64,000 nt of DNA, from contig NZ_JAHCAP010000010.1 of assembly GCF_019634815.1 (NCBI RefSeq), positions 1 to 64,000 of the forward strand, in the 5' to 3' direction. Under the pieces are notes generated by a model. It made no database searches, was not told where the DNA came from, and saw only the letters and a program-made list of their open reading frames with translations. Numbering within the stretch: position 1 is the first letter of the stretch; every line of letters begins with the position of its first letter. This document shows positions 57,271 through 64,000 of this stretch, one piece after another. Source of the DNA: Dokdonella sp. (GTDB taxonomy: Bacteria > Pseudomonadota > Gammaproteobacteria > Xanthomonadales > Rhodanobacteraceae). The position numbers were made by a program, and so were the translations under genes.

Positions 57271-57852
57271 TCACGGGATGCTGTAGAAGAGACGCGCGCC
57301 GCAGATCGCGGTCGAGGTCGACGGGCCGGCTTGCTTCACGTTGAAGACATAGGACCGCGCGGAGTTGGCGGTCACGAGGTAGGGCGAGAACGTGAATGTC
57401 GCGCTGCTGTAACCAACGGCCGCGACGCTGGTGACCGGACCGTAGTCGCTGGTGTTTCCCGCTGCATCGTAGGCCGTCACGTACGCGGTGACCGTATTGT
57501 TCGCGTCGGTGTCCTTGTAGTAGACCCGCAGCACCGCCATCGATGCGCCGTCTTCGATCTGGATGTCCGACACCGCGTAATCGCTCTTGGCCTGGATGCA
57601 GCCGCCGCTCGTGTAGGTGGTCTGGTCACTGCTCGAGCGTCGATTGAAGGCGCTGGCAGGGACGAAGTAGTACTTCCAGGTCACGAGCGGCTGCGCCGCG
57701 GCGAAACTCGCCTCCAGTGCATCGTCCGGCCCGAAGTTGAGCTGGCTGACTTGTTCCGGGCCCTTGCCGGTTCCGTCGCTATCTTGCGCAATAACCGGAC
57801 CCGCAACGACCAATGCGATCGCCGTGGCGATCACTCGTGCTTTCACGTTCAT
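57271..57852 (-). CDS. Secreted hypothetical protein B, paralogue of its neighbour
   Basis: The 193-residue protein has a signal peptide (VIATAIALVVAGPVIAQ). The shared blocks are VPASAFNRRSSSDQTTYTSG with GGC, VLRVYYKDTDANNTVTAYVT, YDAAGNTSDYGPV and a late AICGARLFYS. The two cysteines of each paralogue could form a disulphide. It is the first gene of the pair, 10 bp before the next. No domain name can be given. Relatives with the same GGC and YYKD pattern may be found by profile search. Confidence 0.7.
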   Translation of the reverse strand: MNVKARVIATAIALVVAGPVIAQDSDGTGKGPEQVSQLNFGPDDALEASFAAAQPLVTWKYYFVPASAFNRRSSSDQTTYTSGGCIQAKSDYAVSDIQIEDGASMAVLRVYYKDTDANNTVTAYVTAYDAAGNTSDYGPVTSVAAVGYSSATFTFSPYLVTANSARSYVFNVKQAGPSTSTAICGARLFYSIP

Positions 57853-58234
57853 GCTGTCAACCTCATTTGTTCAAGGACGGAATGCCGCACATCCGCAACG
57901 ACGTTCGCTCCATCACCTCGATGCGCGGAAGGCGATGGTGCCCTGCACGACGCCCCACTCGCCGAGACGCGTTCGGCAGCATTTCCGAGAACCGTATCAC
58001 ATTTTGCGAATGACACGCGGACGCAATCGAAATGCGCGATGACCCATTCGAGGGCAGGATCGACCGGTTCCCGGCAGGAGGGAGGGGCAGGCCTCCCTGC
58101 ATCGTTTCGGCGTGGGGTCACGGCCGAACCGATCGATGTGTCGCATCACCGATCGACGGAGAAACCGAGCGGCGTGGGTTCCCGCGGCAGCGGCGGCATA
58201 ATCGCCGCATGCGACCCTGCCACGCCGCGATCAG
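57853..58234. other. Intergenic region between secreted protein B and the TDT transporter
   Basis: No gene is supported in this 382-bp divergent gap. A CATAAT hexamer at 58196-58201 lies about 35 bp before the GTG of the transporter and might be its -10. Nothing else stands out. Confidence 0.4.
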
Positions 58235-59266
58235 GTGAAGGCGCGCCTGCGAGTGAGGGCGCACGATCTGGCGCCCGGCTGCTTTGCGCTTGTGATGGCT
58301 ACCGGAATCGTCTCGATCGATGCAAGCCAGCACGGCTTGCCATGGTTGGCGCGCGCGCTGTTCGCGCTCAACCTGCTTGCCTTTGTCTGCCTGATCGCGC
58401 TGAGCGTGCTGCGCTTGATCTGGTTTCGCGACGATTTCATGACCGACTTGCGCAGTCCGGTGCGCAGCGCGGGATTCCTCACCTTCGTCGCCGGCGCTTG
58501 CGTGCTCGGCAGCCAGAGCCTGTTGCTGTTCGACGGGCACTGGCTGGCCTGGCTGCTGTTTGCACTCGCACTGCCTGCATGGCCGCTGTTCGGCGCCTTC
58601 TGGCTGTCCGCACTCGCACGCGCGGCGCGTGAGGGAACCTTGATGCGGAATATCCGCGGCGGCTGGCTGATTGCCGTGGTTGCGACGCAAGGCTTGGCCG
58701 TACTGCTGCTCCTGCTCGCGGTGCGGCAGGGCAGGCTTGCAAGTCTGTGGCAGCCCGCATTCGGGCTGTTCGTGCTCGGCATCGTGCTCTACCTGCCGAT
58801 CATCGCGCTGATTCTCTGGCGCCTGCTGTGCCTGCCGCTGCGGCCACGCGAGCTCACGCCGCCGTACTGGATCACGATGGGCGCGCTGGCCATCAGCACG
58901 CTTGCGAGCAGCTTGCTGCTGCGGCACCTGCCGCCCGCGCCGCCACGCGTGGCGCTGCTGTTGCCGCAGCTGGTTCAAGGCCTGTGGTTCGCCGCAACTG
59001 GCTGGCTGCTGGTGATGATCGTGTTGTGGGCGTGGCGCTGGTGGCACGTGCCGATTCGCTACGGCATCGAGGCCTGGGACATCGTGTTTCCACTGGGCAT
59101 GTACACCGTCGGCACGTTCGAGCTTGCCGCCGCGCTGCCATGTCCCGCGCTGCTCGCGATCCCGCGTGTCGGCGTCTACGTGAGCCTCGTCGTCTGGGCG
59201 CTGGCCGCGATCGGCGCACTGCGCCGTGGCCTGCGCAGCGCGCGCCTCGCGCGGCGGCGGCACTGA
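58235..59266 (+). CDS. TDT-family transporter (TehA/SLAC1-like)
   Basis: The 343-residue polytopic protein has about ten hydrophobic spans. The opening PGCFALVMATGIVSIDASQH is the hallmark of the tellurite-resistance/dicarboxylate transporter family, which includes anion channels. Substrate cannot be deduced. It begins with GTG; a preceding ATG in the same frame runs into a stop. It is convergent with the RND pump gene 26 bp away. Confidence 0.88.
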   Translation: MKARLRVRAHDLAPGCFALVMATGIVSIDASQHGLPWLARALFALNLLAFVCLIALSVLRLIWFRDDFMTDLRSPVRSAGFLTFVAGACVLGSQSLLLFDGHWLAWLLFALALPAWPLFGAFWLSALARAAREGTLMRNIRGGWLIAVVATQGLAVLLLLLAVRQGRLASLWQPAFGLFVLGIVLYLPIIALILWRLLCLPLRPRELTPPYWITMGALAISTLASSLLLRHLPPAPPRVALLLPQLVQGLWFAATGWLLVMIVLWAWRWWHVPIRYGIEAWDIVFPLGMYTVGTFELAAALPCPALLAIPRVGVYVSLVVWALAAIGALRRGLRSARLARRRH

Positions 59267-59292
59267 CGCGAGGCCGGGAGCGCACGCGCGGT

Positions 59293-62200
59293 TCAGTTTG
59301 CCGGCGGGGTCTTGCGCGCCGAACGCTGCATGATCAAACGGAAGAACAGCGGGATGAAGAAGATCGCGATGAAGGTTGCCGCGAGCATGCCGCCGATCAC
59401 CGGCCAGCCGAGCGCGTGACGACTGGCGGCGCCGGCGCCGCTCGAGGTCACCAACGGCACGCAGCCGAGGATGAAGGCGAGCGAGGTCATCACGATCGGG
59501 CGGAAGCGCAAGCGCGCCGCTTCGAGCGCGGCATCGAGCAGGCCCATGCCTTCCTGATGCTTCATCACCGCGAATTCGACGATGAGGATTGCGTTCTTGG
59601 CCGCGAGACCGACCAGGGTGACCAGGCCGATCTGGAAATAGACATTGTTGGTCTGGCCAACCAGCCAGGTGGCAAGCAAGGCGCCGAACAGCGCAAACGG
59701 CACGGCGGTGATCACCGCGAACGGCAGGCTCCAGCGCTCGTACTGTGCGGCGAGAATGAGGAAGATCATGATGATGCCGAAGGCGAAGGCGAGCGCCGCG
59801 GTACTGCCGGCCCTGCTCTCCTGATAGGCGGAGCCGGTCCACTCGAGCTTGGCATCGTTGCCCAGCGTCTGCGCGGCGACTTCCTCCAACGCCTTGATCG
59901 CCTGACCCGAACTGTAGCCGGCCGCGGGCTGGGCCATGATCTTGGCCGCCTGGAATACGTTGAAGCGCTCGACCAGTTCCGGGCCGACCGTGTCCTTGAC
60001 CGTGACCAGACTCGTCAATGGAATCATCTGGCCATCCTGCGAGCGCACGTAGACGTTGCGGACGTCCTCGCGGTGGGCGCGATAGTCGGCTTCCGATTGC
60101 ACCTGCACGCGGTAGGTACGGCCGAACTGGTTGAAGTCGTTGACGTAGACCTGGCCGAAGGTCGCCTGCATGGTGTCGAACACCGACCGGATCGGCACGC
60201 CGAGTGCCTTCGCCTTGTCGCGGTCGAGGTCGAGGAAGATCTGCGGCACATTGGCACGGAAGGTCGAAGTCACGCTCTGAAACTCGGCCCGCTTGCCGGC
60301 CGCATCGAGCAACTTCTGCACCTCGGCGGCGAACGCCGCGGTGCCGCCCGAGCCGCGGTTCTGCAGGTAGCCTTCGAGCCCGCCGGTGGTCGACATGCCG
60401 CTGATCGGCGGCGGATTGAACGCCGCGGCAAAGCCATCCTTGATCGTCATGTAGGCCTGCCCCTGCAGGGACTGCGCGAGCGAGGCTGCATCGTCGCCCT
60501 TGCCCTTGCGCTCCTTCCAGTCCTTGAGCGTGATGAAGGCCAGTCCGCTGTTGCTGATCACCGCGCCCGAGAGGATGTCGAAGCCCGCGAAGGTGACGAC
60601 ATTGGCAACATTCTTGTTGGCCAGCACCATCGCATCAAATTGATCGGCAACCGCCTGGGTGCGCGTGAGCGAGGCCGCATCGGGCAGGAACACCGCCGCC
60701 AGCAGATAGCCTTGATCCTCGTTGGGCACGAGTTCGCCGGGCACGCGCTTGAACAGGCCGAAGCTGCCGAGCAGGATCAGGCCGACCAGCAGAAAGGCAA
60801 CGCCGACGCGGCGATTGAGGAAGGCCACGCCGCCGACGTACTTGCCGGTGATGCGGTCGAACTGGCGGTTGAACCAGACGAAGAAACGCGCCGGCTCATG
60901 GTGGCCCTGCTTGAGGATCACCGCACACAGCGCCGGCGAAAGCGTGAGCGCCACCACGCCCGAGATCGCCACCGAAATCGCCACCGTGACCGCGAACTGC
61001 TTGTACATCACGCCGGTCATGCCGCCCATGAACGCCACTGGCAGAAACACCGCGCACAACACCAGCACAATCGCCACCACCGGCCCGGCGACCTCTTCCA
61101 TCGCCAGAATCGCCGCCTGTTTGGGCGAACACTTCTGCTCGCTCATGATGCGCTCCACATTCTCGAGCACCACGATCGCGTCATCCACGACGATGCCGAT
61201 CGCGAGCACCATGCCGAACAGGGTGAGCAGGTTGATCGAAAAGCCGAGCAGGAGCATGCCGGCGAAGGTGCCGATCAGGGACACCGGTACCGCGATGCAC
61301 GGAATCAGCGTGGCGCGGAAGTTCTGCAGGAACAGGAACACCACGAGGAACACCAGCACGATCGCCTCGAACAGGGTGTGCACGACCTCCTCGATCGACA
61401 GCTTGACGAAGCGGGTGGTGTCGTAGGGCACGTTGTAGTGCACATCGTGCGGGAAGCGCGCCTTGAGCTCTTCCATCTTCGCCACCACCGCATCGGCCAC
61501 GGCCACCGCGTTGGCCCCGGGCTGCATGTAGACGGCAATGCCGATCGCGGGCTTGCCGTTGGCGTGGGCGATGAGGTCGTAATCCTGGCCGCCCATCTCC
61601 ACGCGCGCGACATCGCCGAGGCGGATCGTGGAGCCATCGGGCATCGCGCGCACGATGATGTTGGCGAACTCATCGGGGCTGCTCAGCCGCCCCTTGGTCT
61701 GCACCGTGTAGGTGAAATCCACACTCGCACGGGTCGGCTGCGAACCGATCTTGCCGGCCGCGAACTGCGCGTTCTGCTCGCGGATCGCGCCGATCACGTC
61801 GCTCGGCGTGAGGTCGAGCTGGGCCAGCCGGTCGGGACGCAACCAGATGCGCATCGCGTAGTCGGTACCGCCAAACAGCATGGTGTCACCGACGCCACTG
61901 ACGCGCTTGAGCTCATCGATGATGTTGAGCAGGGCGTAGTTGGACAGGTAGGTGGTGTCGTGGCTGCCCTGCGGTGAATCGAGCGTGACCACCTGCAGAA
62001 TCGACGTCGACTTCTTCTTGACCGTCACGCCCTGCTGCTTGACCTCCTCGGGCAGTTGCGCAATGGCCGCCGATACGCGGTTGTTGACGTTGATGGCCGC
62101 CTGCTCGGGATCGGTGCCGATGTCGAAATACACGCTCAGCGTCATCAGCCCGTTGGAGGCCGAGCCCGATTCCATGTAGATCATGTTCTCGACGCCGTTG

Positions 62201-62409
62201 ATCTGCTGCTCGAGCGGTGCGGCCACGGTCTGCGACACCACCTCGGGGGTCGCGCCCGGATAAAACGCCTGCACCGACACCACCGGCGGAGTGATCTCGG
62301 GATACTGCTCGACCGGCAGGCTGCGCATGGCCGCGAGGCCCGCGAACACGATCACGATCGAGATGACGGAGGCAAAAATCGGCCGCTCGATGAAGAACCG
62401 CGAGAACAT
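59293..62409 (-). CDS. RND-type multidrug efflux pump (HAE1 family, AcrB/MexB-like)
   Basis: The 1038 residues begin with [20 protein letters not shown] and carry the motifs of AcrB-type proton-driven pumps: [12 protein letters not shown], the transmembrane proton-relay aspartates in [20 protein letters not shown], and [20 protein letters not shown]; the two large periplasmic loops are present. It exports drugs, detergents or bile-like amphiphiles through a TolC-type channel. It is 8 bp downstream of its adaptor gene. No channel or TetR regulator gene is in the window. Confidence 0.94.
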   Translation of the reverse strand: MFSRFFIERPIFASVISIVIVFAGLAAMRSLPVEQYPEITPPVVSVQAFYPGATPEVVSQTVAAPLEQQINGVENMIYMESGSASNGLMTLSVYFDIGTDPEQAAINVNNRVSAAIAQLPEEVKQQGVTVKKKSTSILQVVTLDSPQGSHDTTYLSNYALLNIIDELKRVSGVGDTMLFGGTDYAMRIWLRPDRLAQLDLTPSDVIGAIREQNAQFAAGKIGSQPTRASVDFTYTVQTKGRLSSPDEFANIIVRAMPDGSTIRLGDVARVEMGGQDYDLIAHANGKPAIGIAVYMQPGANAVAVADAVVAKMEELKARFPHDVHYNVPYDTTRFVKLSIEEVVHTLFEAIVLVFLVVFLFLQNFRATLIPCIAVPVSLIGTFAGMLLLGFSINLLTLFGMVLAIGIVVDDAIVVLENVERIMSEQKCSPKQAAILAMEEVAGPVVAIVLVLCAVFLPVAFMGGMTGVMYKQFAVTVAISVAISGVVALTLSPALCAVILKQGHHEPARFFVWFNRQFDRITGKYVGGVAFLNRRVGVAFLLVGLILLGSFGLFKRVPGELVPNEDQGYLLAAVFLPDAASLTRTQAVADQFDAMVLANKNVANVVTFAGFDILSGAVISNSGLAFITLKDWKERKGKGDDAASLAQSLQGQAYMTIKDGFAAAFNPPPISGMSTTGGLEGYLQNRGSGGTAAFAAEVQKLLDAAGKRAEFQSVTSTFRANVPQIFLDLDRDKAKALGVPIRSVFDTMQATFGQVYVNDFNQFGRTYRVQVQSEADYRAHREDVRNVYVRSQDGQMIPLTSLVTVKDTVGPELVERFNVFQAAKIMAQPAAGYSSGQAIKALEEVAAQTLGNDAKLEWTGSAYQESRAGSTAALAFAFGIIMIFLILAAQYERWSLPFAVITAVPFALFGALLATWLVGQTNNVYFQIGLVTLVGLAAKNAILIVEFAVMKHQEGMGLLDAALEAARLRFRPIVMTSLAFILGCVPLVTSSGAGAASRHALGWPVIGGMLAATFIAIFFIPLFFRLIMQRSARKTPPAN

Positions 62410-62417
62410 GGCGCGGC

Positions 62418-63599
62418 CTACTTCGCGGTCTGCGCAGTCGGCGCTGCGCTGGTGGCCAGGCTCGGTGCGACCCTGGTCCCGGGGCGCGCCTTGAGCAGGC
62501 CCTCGACGACCACGCGATCGCCCGCCTTGAGCCCTTCCTTGACCAGCACCATGCCATCGCTGGTGTAGCCCAGAGTCACGGTGCGCGGCTCGATCACATC
62601 GTCCTTGCCGACCACCATCACCATCTTGTCGGCCTGTGCCTGCACGATCGCTCGCTGCGGAACCTGCAGGACATTCTTGAGCAGGCCGAGGTCGAGGATC
62701 ACGCGCACGAACTGGCCTGGCAGCAGGTGCTCGTCGGGATTGTCGAAGATCGCCCGCGCACGAATCGTCCCGGTGCGCGTGTCGACGCGACTGTCGGAGA
62801 AGTTCACATGCCCGGCATGGCTGTAGATGCTGCCATCGGCCAGCCGCAAGCGTACCGGCCAATCCTCATCGCCATCGTCTTCGATCGTGCCGTCATGCTG
62901 CATCCGCTCGAGGTTGAGTCGATCCTGTTCTGGATAGGCGAAATTCGCGTACATGGGGTCGAGCTGCGAGATCGTCGTCAACAGGCCGCTCTCGCTGCCC
63001 GCGACGACCAGACTGCCTTCGGACTGGGTGCCCTTGCTGGTCACGCCCGCAATCGGCGCGGTGACGTGGGTGTAGTCGAGGTTGAGTTCGGCCTCCTTGA
63101 CCCGCGCGCGCGCCGACTGCGCATTGGCCACTGCGGCATCGTAGGCGGCGATGGTGTCGTCGTAATCGCGTCGGCTGACCACGTGCTTGGCAAACAGCGG
63201 CACCATGCGGTCGCGGTCGGCCTTGGCCTTGTTGAGGGCCGCCTGCGCCTGGGCCAGGCCACCGCGGACCTGCTCCAGCGCGGCTTGGTAGGGCGCGGGG
63301 TCGATTTCGAACAAAACCTGCCCGGCCTTGACTGCCTCGCCTTCGGTGTAGGTGCGCTTGAGCAGGATCCCGCTGACGCGCGCGCGTACCTCGACTTCGC
63401 GGAAACCCGCGGTTTCGCCGACATACTCGATGCTCAGGGGCATCGACGAGGGCTGCATCTGGACCACCGTCACCGGCGCTGGCGGAGGCGCCTGGCCGCC
63501 GTCCTTGCTGCCGCATGCAGCCAGGGGGACCAGTGTCGCCATCAGGATCACCCAACGCGCGCGCGCGCGCAGCCCAAAGCCCTGCCCCTGCCTCATCAT
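62418..63599 (-). CDS. RND efflux periplasmic adaptor lipoprotein
   Basis: The 393-residue membrane fusion protein has a lipoprotein signal ending in LVPLAACGS, a barrel-sandwich domain ([20 protein letters not shown]), an alpha-hairpin ([20 protein letters not shown]), and [20 protein letters not shown] with a C-terminal beta-domain. It links the pump to an outer-membrane channel. AGGGG precedes two consecutive ATGs. A (CG)n run at about 63556-63570 encodes RARAR just before the signal peptide core. Confidence 0.93.
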   Translation of the reverse strand: MMRQGQGFGLRARARWVILMATLVPLAACGSKDGGQAPPPAPVTVVQMQPSSMPLSIEYVGETAGFREVEVRARVSGILLKRTYTEGEAVKAGQVLFEIDPAPYQAALEQVRGGLAQAQAALNKAKADRDRMVPLFAKHVVSRRDYDDTIAAYDAAVANAQSARARVKEAELNLDYTHVTAPIAGVTSKGTQSEGSLVVAGSESGLLTTISQLDPMYANFAYPEQDRLNLERMQHDGTIEDDGDEDWPVRLRLADGSIYSHAGHVNFSDSRVDTRTGTIRARAIFDNPDEHLLPGQFVRVILDLGLLKNVLQVPQRAIVQAQADKMVMVVGKDDVIEPRTVTLGYTSDGMVLVKEGLKAGDRVVVEGLLKARPGTRVAPSLATSAAPTAQTAK

Positions 63600-63923
63600 G
63601 CTTTCCCCTGATCTGGAATCTGGAAGTGCACGCCGCGGGGCCTGCACACCGCGCCATGGCGGTGGCGGCGACCCCGGATGCGAACGCGAACCGTGTGCGC
63701 AATACTAAGCCTTTGGCGCAGCTTGCGTGTCGGCGATTGGGTCCTTGGGAGCCTTGAGCGCCAAAACGCAGCGTCAAGGATCACCGGCGGCTCGTGCGAT
63801 GGCGTTGCGACGAGCAGGCCGAACCTGACCGCCACACGGCATCCGGAAGGCTTGATTGGCACAAATGCTGCATCGGGTCACCCATCGCTGACCTTCGCGC
63901 CAGCTCAGGCACCAACACCGACC
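63600..63923. other. Intergenic region between adaptor and hemerythrin genes
   Basis: No gene is evident. A divergent TetR-type regulator, which often sits here for AcrAB-like pumps, is absent. The GC-rich sequence shows no clear promoter or operator to the eye. Confidence 0.4.
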
Positions 63924-64000
63924 ATGTTCAACCTGTTCACCTGGAACGACGCCTTCGTCACCGCAATCCCGCTGGTCGACGAACAGCACCGGGTGCTGGT
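63924..64000 (+). CDS. Hemerythrin-domain protein (cut by right window edge)
   Basis: Only the first 25 codons are in the window: FTWNDAFVTAIPLVDEQHRV. W-x3-(F/Y)-x-T-x-I-x-x-V-D-E-Q-H is the diagnostic start of bacteriohemerythrin domains, with the histidine being a di-iron ligand. It may be a stand-alone oxygen-binding protein or the sensor part of a larger signalling protein. The rest lies outside. Confidence 0.75.
   Translation, partial: MFNLFTWNDAFVTAIPLVDEQHRVL

Noticed and set aside
58747-61977. 1076-codon plus-strand open frame opposite the RND pump gene
   Set aside because: His/Arg/Glu-rich translation without fold; the opposite strand encodes all AcrB-type motifs.

Overview
The window is GC-rich (roughly two thirds G+C by eye) gammaproteobacterial chromosome. 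It looks like Lysobacterales (Xanthomonadales), most likely a Rhodanobacteraceae-type organism such as Dokdonella or Tahibacter. This rests on the aa3-type cytochrome oxidase gene order, a short bifunctional PutA without the DNA-binding domain, the fmt-rsmB-DUF4390-ntrY order, an IPTL-CTERM-like sorting tail, and a recurring short [IL]F-x-[DS]-G-F-[DEQ] motif in exported proteins. The genus assignment is inference. No phage, insertion sequence, CRISPR array or rRNA operon was seen.

Layout. Positions 1-4287 (minus) hold a giant secreted DUF11-repeat protein whose 3' end lies outside the window. 4.7-8.6 kb holds an FAD oxidoreductase, a small metal-binding-like protein, an MHS-family transporter and a glutathione peroxidase. 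8.6-16.5 kb is a complete cytochrome c oxidase cluster: coxB, coxA, a 43-residue small protein, cox11, coxC, a divergent DUF2909 gene, SURF1, a SCO-like protein, ctaA and ctaB. It is followed by divergent putA.

20-30 kb is an envelope and accessory stretch: a beta-helix protein, a FadL porin, an esterase, a methyltransferase, a vestige of nagB-II directly in front of nagA, a beta-barrel plus Ig-repeat surface protein and an ATP-grasp ligase. 30.4-33.4 kb carries a MerR regulator paired with a VIT/VWA protein, then tRNA-Ile(CAU) with 146-bp tandem copies of its own 5' half. 33.4-38.7 kb holds a subtilase, rpoD, dtd and an LpxL-type acyltransferase. 38.7-45 kb holds an IPTL-CTERM-like protein and a translationally coupled Ser/Thr kinase, histidine kinase and response regulator operon.

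45-47 kb encodes a patatin-like lipase coupled to 3-hydroxybutyrate dehydrogenase, probably for polyhydroxyalkanoate or lipid use. In 47.2-56.5 kb, ntrX and ntrY are separated by three glycosyltransferase genes, and ntrY is preceded by DUF4390, rsmB and fmt. 56.7-59.3 kb carries two paralogous secreted proteins and a TDT-family transporter. 59.3-63.6 kb encodes an RND efflux pump and its adaptor without an outer-membrane channel. The right edge cuts a hemerythrin-domain gene.

Most candidate novelties are small. They are the tandem tRNA half-gene, the MerR start codon inside an inverted repeat, the nagB-II vestige, an NtrX lacking GAFTGA, the three-gene kinase cassette, the barrel-Ig protein with inverse-autotransporter-like layout, and the shared GF motif. 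All coordinates and starts were read by hand; functional names come from recognisable family motifs, and no database search was run.
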